A stretch of DNA of 64,000 bases, taken from QANA01 sp963665505 (GTDB taxonomy: Bacteria > Bacillota > Clostridia > Christensenellales > Christensenellaceae). Location: positions 1,488,001 to 1,552,000 of the forward strand of contig OY762275.1 of NCBI GenBank assembly GCA_963665505.1, in the 5' to 3' direction. Position 1 is the stretch's first letter. Every line of letters starts with the position of its first letter. The translations under genes and the position numbers were made by a program. The notes under the pieces are model-generated. The model did not search any database. It was not told where the DNA came from and was given only the letters and a program-made list of their open reading frames with translations. This document shows, piece by piece, positions 10,171-18,728 of the stretch.

Positions 10171-12483
10171 TTACCATGCTTCGAATTCTTCTTGTGTGAT
10201 CCCTAGCATCTCAAAAAACAAATCATTATAAAAGAATTTAAGAGTTGTCAGATAGGCATCATAACCACCTTTAAATTCGTTATAAATTTCTTCCAGTTTT
10301 TCCACCAAAACATCTTCTCCACCTACCAATTCTTCTACATGAAAAAGTGCTGAGGTAACAATATATTCTCTTTCCTGTTCTTCACATTGATATGGATAGT
10401 ATATCTCAATAGCATCCTCCACCGGCAGAATAGAGATATACTGCTTATTACACCTGTAAAACTCGTTTTGCTGGTATTTGGCTATTTTGTACCAAGGCGC
10501 TACCAAGGTTTCTTGGGCATATTCTTCTCCATATAAATGCTTTAAATATAAATAGGTACTGTAATTGGTAAAAGCATCTGTCAAATTATATTCCCAATCG
10601 GTTTGAATAAAGGCCCCATACCCATAATGATTCCACCACTGCTTTGCAATTACTTTTACAAGACTTTGCAAACCGGCACTGCGCGATGCGTCCGGAAAAT
10701 CCTTCTCTGCTTGATATAAACTGCTCACAACTGCAGATTCATTGATAAGGCATAAATTTTTTTCCTGTCGACTACTGGAAAAGTCTATTGCCGTTTCCAC
10801 TATGATCAATGGTTTCTCACCCATTTCTAATTGGCCGTATAGATCGGTAAAGTACATAACTGCACCTTCAATGATTCCCATCGCTCCGACCTCTTTCATG
10901 ATTTCGGCCTTTTTTCTGAAGTACGCAAATTGAATTTCCATGTCGCCAATGTATGCTGTCTCTACAACATAATCTCCTGCAAATATGTAATGTTCGACAT
11001 AGGTTGTCGCCTCTGCTCCACGTAAGACCGTAAAGGTGTAGGAACGGTACCCTTCCTGGGCAGGTGTGACTTCTTCCACATCATGCCCTGGGATTATAAG
11101 TGTCATATTCTTCGGCAAATTTATGGTATACTGCATGGAACATGTAAGTGTCATCAAATGCGGATATTCATCCACCACTTGCACATATTGCCCCGTAATG
11201 CAATAATCCAATTCGGTATCATCTGCAGAGCCTTTCGGAGTTCCTTCGAATACAACCTCCAACATTGCGTTGTCTAACCCTGCCGGTAATACAAATTGAT
11301 AAAGATAATAATCAATAAAATTGAAATCTCCTTTAGAAAAATCCAAAGACTCCCCTTCACAAAATATCTGTTTTATTTCTATGCCACGAGTGATCCGGAT
11401 CGCCAGTTCCTGCATCTCTTTTTCTTCGGATAAGTTATCAATTAGATAGGTAGTTACTCCATGTAAGCAGTCGCTTTCTATTGTCAATTCCGTATCCATT
11501 TCTAGCCATATCACATCAGTATTGTATTCCTCTTCGTAATCATGCAATCTTTCATTATATTCAGAATCAGCTGATTCATCAGCTACAATAGTTTGCGTTT
11601 CTTCGTTAACAACGTACTCTTCGAGCAACGTGACGTCATTTTTATCTTTCCAATATAGTGGATCATTCTCTATATAAAACCCACAGGCAATAATAGAGAA
11701 TACCATCAGCAAGGGAATTACTGCATGACGTGCATTCTTTATAGCAGAGCCTGCAATTCCCTTCGAATACCTACGTACACACAAAAGACCAGCCGCATAA
11801 ACGTTTGCCCCAACCAGTAAGCCAACAAATCGTGTAAAAAGCACAATCTTGAACCGCAATGTACTTTCTGTACCATCTGCTATAGAAGTCACAGCCGTTT
11901 GCAGCCAGTGTATCAAGTAATATGACTCTTCCGACTGCCCGATGCTGAATAGCATCATCGCACTCACAAGAATCAGGCTGACTTCAAAGTTCCAAAAAAT
12001 CAAGAAGATACCAGAGGATAGAAGCAGGGTAATCAGCATGCCCAACAAATAGACATAGACCCATGTCCGGAGGAACTTCAAAAAGCTGAACAGTGTGCCC
12101 ATTGTGAGCGCGGTATAGGGATATAAAACCAACAGGGATACGCATACGGAGAGAATCGTAATGATCCCTATTGCTATCGTCTGCAGTACGATCTGTGTGA
12201 GTGGATCGACCGTCGCTTCAAGGATCGTATACGTGCTGCTGTCATACAGCTGCCGCAACTGCAATAGTGTAAATACCATGATACTGAACGCACTGATATA
12301 TAAGGACAATCTGGCCGGGTTCAGCATCAGCACGTTGGAGATCGTCGTGTCATAGGCCCGTGTCCCCCACCCAAAAAAGTCTGTCGTAATCAAAATGGGA
12401 CCAAGGATCAAGATCGCAACCAGCAGCCAGGTCTGTTTTGTACAAAATAGTCTCTTCAATTCCTGCTTTAAACGATAGAACAT
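10171..12483 (-). CDS. ABC-2-like permease with degenerate M1-peptidase-like domain, paralog 5
   Basis: This is a 770-residue protein and the first of the five paralogs to be transcribed. It has the same membrane half and soluble C-terminal part. The M1 zinc motif is replaced by KVIAKQWW and the second motif by TDAFTNYSTYLYL. Its N-terminal ~80 residues match paralog 2, while its C-terminal half is closest to paralog 3 (shared TYVEHYIFAGDYVVETAY), so it is a mosaic. Its upstream region differs from the other four: it lacks the repeated intergenic leader, uses an AAAGG ribosome site and lies about 100 bp downstream, in the direction of transcription, of structured element copy B. Confidence 0.75.
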   Translation of the reverse strand: MFYRLKQELKRLFCTKQTWLLVAILILGPILITTDFFGWGTRAYDTTISNVLMLNPARLSLYISAFSIMVFTLLQLRQLYDSSTYTILEATVDPLTQIVLQTIAIGIITILSVCVSLLVLYPYTALTMGTLFSFLKFLRTWVYVYLLGMLITLLLSSGIFLIFWNFEVSLILVSAMMLFSIGQSEESYYLIHWLQTAVTSIADGTESTLRFKIVLFTRFVGLLVGANVYAAGLLCVRRYSKGIAGSAIKNARHAVIPLLMVFSIIACGFYIENDPLYWKDKNDVTLLEEYVVNEETQTIVADESADSEYNERLHDYEEEYNTDVIWLEMDTELTIESDCLHGVTTYLIDNLSEEKEMQELAIRITRGIEIKQIFCEGESLDFSKGDFNFIDYYLYQFVLPAGLDNAMLEVVFEGTPKGSADDTELDYCITGQYVQVVDEYPHLMTLTCSMQYTINLPKNMTLIIPGHDVEEVTPAQEGYRSYTFTVLRGAEATTYVEHYIFAGDYVVETAYIGDMEIQFAYFRKKAEIMKEVGAMGIIEGAVMYFTDLYGQLEMGEKPLIIVETAIDFSSSRQEKNLCLINESAVVSSLYQAEKDFPDASRSAGLQSLVKVIAKQWWNHYGYGAFIQTDWEYNLTDAFTNYSTYLYLKHLYGEEYAQETLVAPWYKIAKYQQNEFYRCNKQYISILPVEDAIEIYYPYQCEEQEREYIVTSALFHVEELVGGEDVLVEKLEEIYNEFKGGYDAYLTTLKFFYNDLFFEMLGITQEEFEAW

Positions 12484-12579
12484 TTATATACCTTTCTTAT
12501 CTAAACTAACAATTGTTAGAAAAATTAATCATCTTTTATCTACAGTAAATGCAATCTGTTTGCTATTACATTATTTATT

Positions 12580-12656
12580 TAGACCATCCTAAGGAATATT
12601 CCTTAGGATGGCTTGGGGACGGCAGACACTAGTTTAATAGTGACTACCTTTATTTT
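12580..12656 (+). ncRNA. Two-hairpin structured element, copy B
   Basis: A perfect 28-bp palindrome lies at 12584-12611 (CCATCCTAAGGAAT and its complement). A GGACGGCAG linker and a second hairpin follow, with CACTA paired to TAGTG around GTTTAA, then a T-rich stretch. The order, linker and loop match copy A at 605-690, while the second-stem bases differ in a paired way (CACCG/CGGTG there). It lies between the peptide precursor and the first permease. It may be a plus-strand RNA or terminator, or an attenuator on the minus strand that sets precursor expression above permease expression. Confidence 0.4.
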
Positions 12657-12722
12657 GCTCACATTGCTGTGCGCCGTTTAATCTGCGAAAAGTAGTCTAG
12701 AGTTAAAAATATGTTATGGAAA

Positions 12723-12908
12723 TTACTTACCACCGCCAAGATAATCACGCTTATAAGCATAAATGTAATAACCATATCCACGGGTATATGTATAAACACC
12801 TTGTGAACATGCTATAGTACATTCAGCACTGCCCATGCAAGGATAACACTCATCATATGCATGCACAGTATTTAAGTTTGTCTTTAGTTGCTTATTTAGT
12901 TTTTTCAT
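12723..12908 (-). CDS. Cys/Tyr-rich RiPP precursor peptide (CLI_3235-like)
   Basis: This is a 61-residue peptide. The basic leader MKKLNKQLKTNLNTVHAY resembles clostridial precursors of the CLI_3235 class that accompany CcpM radical SAM enzymes. The core has four cysteines (residues 21, 24, 30 and 34, in a C-x2-C-x5-C-x3-C pattern), then a tyrosine-rich tail with repeated Y-x-Y spacing, ending DYLGGGK. There are two tandem ATGs; 12908 is chosen because it is 8 nt from a strong AAGGAGGTG, while 12911 is only 5 nt away. It lies directly downstream of the maturation genes. Thioether or other Cys-based crosslinks are likely from the family; modification of the Tyr tail is speculation. Confidence 0.75.
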   Translation of the reverse strand: MKKLNKQLKTNLNTVHAYDECYPCMGSAECTIACSQGVYTYTRGYGYYIYAYKRDYLGGGK

Positions 12909-13007
12909 CATCTGCACCTCCTTTCCCAAAATTTTCTCGCAGATCAAATCACTATACAAAAACTATCAACATCTTATTGTCTTTAAACAAATAATGAACA
13001 GAGATCC

Positions 13008-13244
13008 TTATTTTTTTAGCATAGATGCAATACCGTTTACTGTGTTCAATTTGCCTTTTTCCAAATCCCCTACATCGAAATTTGTTTGATATCTTTTTCT
13101 AAGTTCCAAGTATAAATAAACTAAATCTAGTTCAGATAAATTAATGCCAGTGGGATCCGTCAGCTTTGCATCATAGTCAATGGTTCGAAAAAAAGTATCT
13201 TTTTTGATTTTATGGATTATACTTTCAATCTCTTTGTAGATCAT
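13008..13244 (-). CDS. Peptide-maturation ACP-related protein
   Basis: This 78-residue helical protein resembles acyl carrier proteins and matches the ACP-related family described next to CcpM-type maturases (TIGR04069, recalled rather than searched). The stretch aligned to the carrier DSL motif reads SEL within NLSELDLVYLYLEL, so the phosphopantetheine-bearing Ser appears to be Glu. It probably serves as a scaffold or peptide-binding partner rather than a thioester carrier. It lies 14 bp downstream of the TIGR04066-like gene and about 100 bp upstream of the precursor. GGAGG lies about 10 nt before ATG. Confidence 0.7.
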   Translation of the reverse strand: MIYKEIESIIHKIKKDTFFRTIDYDAKLTDPTGINLSELDLVYLYLELRKRYQTNFDVGDLEKGKLNTVNGIASMLKK

Positions 13245-13258
13245 TGCAATCTATCCTC

Positions 13259-14374
13259 CTAAATAGTTTCTTGGATTTGCACTTGTCTTTTACTTAATGA
13301 GCCGACCAATTGTTCTACCAAAGAATTCATAGTTTCTTGTTCATGAACATAATAGGTAGGCATTTTCATAGCGGAAATATTTTTATATGCTTTATAACAA
13401 AGTTTAGCTGCATTAGACGCACCTGAAACCATGATGCATTTACTCATCGAAATTGTATGATCAACCTCAAAGTTGGAGACGACCAATGCATCTATTCCTA
13501 TCCCGATTTTACCGGAAAGATGAGCGCTAATCTGTTCTATAAAGGATTGGTGCGCTCTGCTAAGTCCTGCGCAAACAACAAAAAAATCAGGATCTACTGC
13601 GGTTGCCACTATTATAGGAAGTATGCCATAGCCAACTGTGACTCTTTTTGAATACATCATCAACGGACCGGGTAATGCAATCAAAATGATATCCGGCTGA
13701 TATTCCTTTTCGATATCCTTGATAAATTTATTGAAATAAATGACTTTTTCATCTTCAGTTTTTCCCGGTTGCATAAAGAAATCAGGGATCACTTCATAGT
13801 TAATCAGATTGCCATTCCGATCTGGTGTTACCCCAATGGCACGATACCCTTTTTTTTTAAGCCTCTCTGTGATAAAAATTAGTACATCTGTGGAATGAGA
13901 ATATAAGTATAAATCTCCTATAAAAACAATCGGCACATCCATATCATAAAGACCAGGATCTGTAATTTGCCCTTTAGGTTTTGTGGAAAAATAGACAAAA
14001 CTACAGTTATTTTCTGTTGCTATTATCCGCAACGTATCTACTTCTTTTTCTAATAGAGGAAATATACAACGAACCGTTTTTCCGTCCCGTAATGCTTGTT
14101 GTACATTTTCAATAACTGCATCATGCATGAGCCGCCTTAAAGGTGTATCCAAAAATAATACAAGATCACAAGTTTTTAATGCTTCATCGAAATCATTGGT
14201 AACACATAGTCCTGTGTCGGCACGATTATCCAGAAAGCCTAAATCTGTACCTTCTTTTGCCCAACTTTTAGGCACAACGATTGCAGATATATGATATTGT
14301 GTTGCAGATTTATTCAGATGTTGTATAACAGGTATACTTTCTTTGCTACAGGGGTAGAGTAAAATATTACACAT
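13259..14374 (-). CDS. TIGR04066-like peptide maturation system protein
   Basis: This 371-residue protein begins MCNILLYPCSKESIP, after GGAGGAAACAT. The fold looks like two alpha/beta Rossmann-like halves with alternating hydrophobic strands and Gly-rich turns (for example PIVFIGDLYLYSH, IILIALPGPLMMYSKR, CIMVSGASNAAK). It matches my memory of the clostridial peptide maturation family TIGR04066, which occurs with CcpM and the ACP-related protein. No catalytic motif is recognised and the biochemical role is unknown. It is co-transcribed with the radical SAM gene 14 bp upstream. Confidence 0.7.
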   Translation of the reverse strand: MCNILLYPCSKESIPVIQHLNKSATQYHISAIVVPKSWAKEGTDLGFLDNRADTGLCVTNDFDEALKTCDLVLFLDTPLRRLMHDAVIENVQQALRDGKTVRCIFPLLEKEVDTLRIIATENNCSFVYFSTKPKGQITDPGLYDMDVPIVFIGDLYLYSHSTDVLIFITERLKKKGYRAIGVTPDRNGNLINYEVIPDFFMQPGKTEDEKVIYFNKFIKDIEKEYQPDIILIALPGPLMMYSKRVTVGYGILPIIVATAVDPDFFVVCAGLSRAHQSFIEQISAHLSGKIGIGIDALVVSNFEVDHTISMSKCIMVSGASNAAKLCYKAYKNISAMKMPTYYVHEQETMNSLVEQLVGSLSKRQVQIQETI

Positions 14375-14388
14375 ATGTTTCCTCCATT

Positions 14389-15801
14389 TTAATAATAGTT
14401 TTTCATCTCATCCAACAAAATTTCAAACCGAAGTCTATCTTCTATTTCCTTTTTTACTGAATGACATTGTTTTAGTTTTAAAATTCCGGAAATTTCCGTA
14501 TCATTATCTACCGATTGCGCACATAGGTTACATCTGGAAAAGCACCAACAATTCCGACATTCTTCCGGTGTAAGCGCCCCAATATTGAGAAGGGCATTGA
14601 CTTTATTCATATCAAATCCATCATGGACATTCCCGATTTTCATAACCTCCGACGTTTCACTGACGCGTTCGCAAGGGAAAAAATCTCCGTATACATTCAC
14701 AAGCAACCTTGTTCGCCCCGGAACGCAGGGCCCCGATGGTGCAAATTCATCTGGAATTTGTCCTCTATCAGTATTTCTTTTCATATTCTCTAATAGAGTC
14801 AAAATATATTCTTGTGCTTTATGTGAAGATCGCACCTTCTTTTCTAAACCCGTGTGCCGAAGAACTTCAAGCATATTTGCATATCTATCCTTTATTACAA
14901 ATTCAGGAGATAAAACGTTTTTTTCTATAGAATAACTATCATCAACAATTGCTGTTTTAATTGATCTTCCCTTCAAAATATCATTTTGGGTAAATACAGA
15001 CTGAATTACATCATAATCATTTTGTGGATCAATCACCATGTTAAAGGATACCGTCTTATAATAGTCTTCATCTGCAACCTTGAGACGCCTAAGGTTTTCC
15101 ATGATCGTCTGAAAGCTACCTGACCCGGTAGCCGCAAACCGTCGGTTCAGATCGTGGATCTCTTCTGGTCCATCCAAACTGATCAGCAAAGAGACTTTGT
15201 TATCTATCAGGTATTTTATTACATCATTATTCATCAATGTACCGTTTGTCGTCATAGAAAAGGACAAATCCTTACCGATAGCAGCTTCTCTTGCATAGGC
15301 AGTTATTCTTTTAATAAGATCAAAAGCAATCAGGGGTTCTCCTCCATAAAAACCAATATTGATTTCGTTATTATCAACAGAATTTTCCAAGAAGAAATCC
15401 ACAGCCCGTTTTGCCAGATCGAAATCCATCATTACACCGGAGTGGGAACGCTGACGTTCATTATGCAAATCCGAATAAATACAGTAAGAACACCTAAGAT
15501 TACACCCTTGCGTCACCTGCAAAGTCATCATTTCTAATCTGCGATTTAAAATATCTTCTAAATTATCGGTAGCAGGGTGTTTCAGTTTTTTTACACGGTG
15601 ACCGGATAAATAGCCTTGCTCGAATAGAGGCTGGAAGATTTTTTTCTGATAGGCAGAATATCCGTTGAACGTATCTGCTTCCATAGTTTTTTTTAGTTCT
15701 TTGTAAATTTCTTTATCTACACTGAAAACCATATTCCTATTCACTTCAAAAACATAGTATCCGTTTATTGTTTCCATCAAATGTACAAAAGGCTTATCCA
15801 T
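14389..15801 (-). CDS. ccpM: CcpM-type radical SAM/SPASM peptide maturase
   Basis: This is a 470-residue protein. The [4Fe-4S]-SAM motif is C100-NLR-C104-SY-C107, followed by a GGEPL motif and the TNGTL strand. The C-terminal third carries a SPASM-like cluster set (C-VPG, CER, CRNCWCFSRCNLC and a late Cys) for auxiliary Fe-S clusters. The N-terminal ~90 residues resemble a peptide-recognition region. The start at 15801 is chosen because AAGGAGAAAGAG precedes it and it overlaps the upstream gene by 8 nt; a longer frame to 15900 lies inside the upstream gene. It most likely installs crosslinks on cysteines of the 12723-12908 precursor. The symbol is by family resemblance. Confidence 0.85.
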   Translation of the reverse strand: MDKPFVHLMETINGYYVFEVNRNMVFSVDKEIYKELKKTMEADTFNGYSAYQKKIFQPLFEQGYLSGHRVKKLKHPATDNLEDILNRRLEMMTLQVTQGCNLRCSYCIYSDLHNERQRSHSGVMMDFDLAKRAVDFFLENSVDNNEINIGFYGGEPLIAFDLIKRITAYAREAAIGKDLSFSMTTNGTLMNNDVIKYLIDNKVSLLISLDGPEEIHDLNRRFAATGSGSFQTIMENLRRLKVADEDYYKTVSFNMVIDPQNDYDVIQSVFTQNDILKGRSIKTAIVDDSYSIEKNVLSPEFVIKDRYANMLEVLRHTGLEKKVRSSHKAQEYILTLLENMKRNTDRGQIPDEFAPSGPCVPGRTRLLVNVYGDFFPCERVSETSEVMKIGNVHDGFDMNKVNALLNIGALTPEECRNCWCFSRCNLCAQSVDNDTEISGILKLKQCHSVKKEIEDRLRFEILLDEMKNYY

Positions 15802-17059
15802 TCTCTTTCTCCTTAAAGTCCTTCCGGACAAAGTAAGCCAACTTCCCCGTGCTGCTGTCCGGCAGTAATTCCGTATAAAACTCAAAATTGAATTTGGCAT
15901 CCTTGAGAGAATCCTGCCATAGGTTCTGCAGATACATTTTCTTGATCGCTTCTTGCCAGTTGAAATACCGTTTTTTTACTACCAATTTCACGGTAAAATG
16001 GTCAATATCCCTCTGGATAACCTGGAATTGATTGATGATCTGCCCGATCCTCTCATTCACAAATTCTATGGGGCGAACAAAAACAGAGGCAAGAACTTTT
16101 TCCCCGTACCTGTCTATCGCATAGTCGTTTGCTCTGCCAGCTGTTAGTTCTAAAACCGGGCCTTTATTCCCACATTCGCAAACAACGTTTTTCAGGATAC
16201 GGCCTTTGTCCCCGGTATTATACCGGATAAAAGGCATCGCATGATTACAAAACGTCGTGATATAGATATTCCCTTCCGTACCGTCTGTGACCGGCTTTTG
16301 CACATCATCCAAAATCTCTATATGCACACCGGATTTGCAAATATGCATATGCCCGTTGGGACATTCATATGAAATAGTATTCGATTCAGCGCAGCCGTAT
16401 AGATTGGCGATCACGCACTCAAATACTTGTTTTAGCTGTTGCCGGACATTTTCAAAAAGGGTCTCCCCATTGAGCTCTATGAATTGAAGGTTCCTGAGTT
16501 TGGGAAGCTTTTTCTCCTCTATGCACTGCGCCAATAGCATTGCATTACTGGGCTGCAACATCATCCATTTAGGGTCGAACGCATAGATCTCTTTATATAT
16601 CTTTTCAATTTTTTCTTTATCCAGATTGTTCCGGTTGAACGTGATCTTATTCTTCTGAACCAGCGTATTTTGTCCTTCCGTATAGGCGACGAGCTTATTT
16701 CCCTCATAGATGGTTGTGAAAAATCCACACTGTTTGTCTTGCGGCAGTATGCCATAATACCTTTTGCGCAGCAGCCATGTTTCAATCATCGATTCTATAT
16801 AATTTCTTCTATCCCAATGAATTTTTAAATAAGTACCTGTGGACCCTGATGTCCGAGCAATCAATTGTTTATCCATCAGTGGAAACCGAGAATATTCTTC
16901 TGAAATAAAAGCATCCGGGTTTTGTATGATATCTTTTTTTTGAATTGGCGGAAAATCTTCCAGCCGTAAGGCTTTGCTTCCCCTTGCCTCTGCAAAGTCT
17001 CTATAAAACGGAACATTTTCCTGTGCATACTCTAGCATACGGCTCAATTTCTCACGCAT
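15794..17059 (-). CDS. PaaK/CapK-like AMP-dependent ligase
   Basis: This 421-residue adenylate-forming enzyme belongs to the phenylacetate-CoA ligase-like superfamily. Visible motifs are the nucleotide-binding RTSGSTGTYLK (about residues 69-79), NLYGCAESN near 220, YNTGDKG near 285 and the C-terminal STGKLAYF lysine region. It probably activates a carboxylate as acyl-AMP and may transfer it to a carrier or the peptide. The start at 17059 overlaps the ACP stop (AATGCGTGA), indicating translational coupling. It is unusual for a CcpM locus to carry two AMP ligases and a real ACP. The substrate is unknown. Confidence 0.8.
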   Translation of the reverse strand: MREKLSRMLEYAQENVPFYRDFAEARGSKALRLEDFPPIQKKDIIQNPDAFISEEYSRFPLMDKQLIARTSGSTGTYLKIHWDRRNYIESMIETWLLRKRYYGILPQDKQCGFFTTIYEGNKLVAYTEGQNTLVQKNKITFNRNNLDKEKIEKIYKEIYAFDPKWMMLQPSNAMLLAQCIEEKKLPKLRNLQFIELNGETLFENVRQQLKQVFECVIANLYGCAESNTISYECPNGHMHICKSGVHIEILDDVQKPVTDGTEGNIYITTFCNHAMPFIRYNTGDKGRILKNVVCECGNKGPVLELTAGRANDYAIDRYGEKVLASVFVRPIEFVNERIGQIINQFQVIQRDIDHFTVKLVVKKRYFNWQEAIKKMYLQNLWQDSLKDAKFNFEFYTELLPDSSTGKLAYFVRKDFKEKENG

Positions 17060-17324
17060 TTTTCTCATCCACCATTCGCTGGATTTGGTCGGAAAGCCTC
17101 CCGAAGGCATTTAGATTTTCCGCCAGCAATTTCTCGGTTTCAAAGACAATAGCAAAATGGTCTTCGATGTTGATCACCAACTGGATAAGAGAGATCGATT
17201 CAAATCCGAGGTCTTCTATCAACCGGGTATCCCGGCCAATCTCCCCCAGATCCATAGATCTTCGGACTCCCAACGTTTTGTAGATCAGATCCACCAGTTC
17301 TTCACAGACGCTCTTCTCAGCCAT
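17052..17324 (-). CDS. Acyl carrier protein with intact carrier serine
   Basis: This 90-residue protein carries the motif DLGFESISLIQL, which places the phosphopantetheine serine at residue 43, within a standard four-helix ACP pattern (VDLIYKTLG, RLIEDLGF, LVINIEDHF). Its start at 17324 follows AAAGGGGGACATTGC and overlaps the upstream ligase stop. It should be converted to holo form by a phosphopantetheinyl transferase, which is not seen in the window. Lying between two AMP ligases, it is the probable acceptor of the acyl group they activate. Confidence 0.85.
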   Translation of the reverse strand: MAEKSVCEELVDLIYKTLGVRRSMDLGEIGRDTRLIEDLGFESISLIQLVINIEDHFAIVFETEKLLAENLNAFGRLSDQIQRMVDEKNA

Positions 17325-18672
17325 GCAATGTCCCCCTTTCTTTGTGCAGTGCGGCAAGTCTCTTTCTGGATATTTTCCCTGTGTTTCCTTTGGGAATACC
17401 TGGTACGCAGAAATACGCTTTGGGCCTCTCATGTTCCATCAGTTGTGCTTTGCATTGGGCACGGATCTTTTTAAAAATATCTTTCGTATCGTCCTCTACG
17501 GTGTAATAGCATAAGATAATCTCACCGTATACATCGTCCGGATACCCAAAAACAACACATTCACGAATGCCTTTTACTTGCAATATGACTGCTTCTACGT
17601 CGGATGGATACACTAAGCTCGCTTTCGTATTGATCACATCATCCGCACGGCCCAGCACAAATATTTCTCCGTTCCTATGCATATACGCAAGGTCATTGGT
17701 GTTTAGCCATCCGTCTTCCATAAGTTGCAACCGCCTACCGCTTACATAACCGCTGCACAAAGAGGGTGTTTTCACATATAAAAAGCCAATTTCTCCATAC
17801 GGCAGCAGATTTTGCTGTTTATCCACGATCTGTACTTCGACGCCGGGATCGACCGGTACACCCACCGAACCTCGGGCACAGTACTTCTTTGTTTGCGCTG
17901 TTACCCTGGGCCCTGCTTCGCTCAGCCCGTATTGATTAAAAACCTGCGCGTTCGGGATCAGCTCTTTCGCTAGAAGTACCCATTTATCCAAAAGAAGAGC
18001 TCCGCTCACAGTGATCATACGTAAAGAAGGCAAATCGATTTTTGTTTTTGCAATTTCCTGCAGATACGCGGCAAGAAGGGTCGGGACAAGGCCTATCCGG
18101 GTCGCATTATATTTGTTGATCACATATAGCGCATACCTGGGGTGCAAAACTGTCGGCCCAACCAAGGCCCTTGCCTTTGTCTGCAACGCCACCAATAAAT
18201 CGCCGACAAGTCCCGATGCATGCACAAACGAACGAACAATAAGCAGACAATCTTCTTGCAAAATTCCTTGATTTTTGGCAATATAGTCTGCGTTAAGAGT
18301 AAGTGCTCGAAAAGAAAGGCGAATGCCCTTTGATTTCCCGGTCGTACCTGAAGAAAAAATGATGACTGCTTCGTTTTCACTGTAATTTGGGGAATACTTT
18401 CCAAAAATAGGGGGGGATAAAAAAACCGGGGTTATTGTATAATTATCAAAACATTGAAATTCAATAGCAGATCGGTTCGCAATCTCTTCAATATAAAATC
18501 TGCTCTCAATGTAACATTTCTCTGCCCCGGTTTCCCCTAATAGAGAAATTCCGGTGTCCAAAGGCATGCGCCAATCGATCAGGACTGCACAATTCCCTTG
18601 TTTCCAAATAGCGAGCAAATGTTCAACGAATTCCAAAGAATTTTTACCGATTAAACCAACACGCTTTGTCAT
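17317..18672 (-). CDS. Acyl-AMP ligase (ANL superfamily)
   Basis: This is a 451-residue AMP-binding enzyme. Motifs in order are SSGTTGKSKG near residue 107 (P-loop-like A3), YGLSEAG near 243, GWLNTNDLAYM near 321 (A7), GRADDVI near 341 (A8) and GNTGKISRK near 434 (A10 catalytic lysine). The short N-terminus suggests a compact ligase that loads a carrier protein rather than a multidomain NRPS module. It is the first gene of the operon; GTGAGGAC precedes ATG. The acyl or aminoacyl substrate cannot be predicted by eye. Fatty or short-chain acylation of the peptide is one hypothesis. Confidence 0.85.
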   Translation of the reverse strand: MTKRVGLIGKNSLEFVEHLLAIWKQGNCAVLIDWRMPLDTGISLLGETGAEKCYIESRFYIEEIANRSAIEFQCFDNYTITPVFLSPPIFGKYSPNYSENEAVIIFSSGTTGKSKGIRLSFRALTLNADYIAKNQGILQEDCLLIVRSFVHASGLVGDLLVALQTKARALVGPTVLHPRYALYVINKYNATRIGLVPTLLAAYLQEIAKTKIDLPSLRMITVSGALLLDKWVLLAKELIPNAQVFNQYGLSEAGPRVTAQTKKYCARGSVGVPVDPGVEVQIVDKQQNLLPYGEIGFLYVKTPSLCSGYVSGRRLQLMEDGWLNTNDLAYMHRNGEIFVLGRADDVINTKASLVYPSDVEAVILQVKGIRECVVFGYPDDVYGEIILCYYTVEDDTKDIFKKIRAQCKAQLMEHERPKAYFCVPGIPKGNTGKISRKRLAALHKERGTLHG

Positions 18673-18728
18673 GTCCTCACCCCACGATTAAAAACATGTC
18701 TAGTAAGGCCCATCGATTTTCTTATGAA

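Noticed and set aside
693..12483. Active M1 aminopeptidases as leader peptidases for the RiPP
   Set aside because: All five copies lack HExxH and the distal Glu, so metal-dependent cleavage is not expected.
15802..15900. Longer start for the radical SAM maturase at 15900
   Set aside because: The extra 33 codons lie inside the upstream ligase, while ATG at 15801 has a strong, well-spaced AAGGAG.
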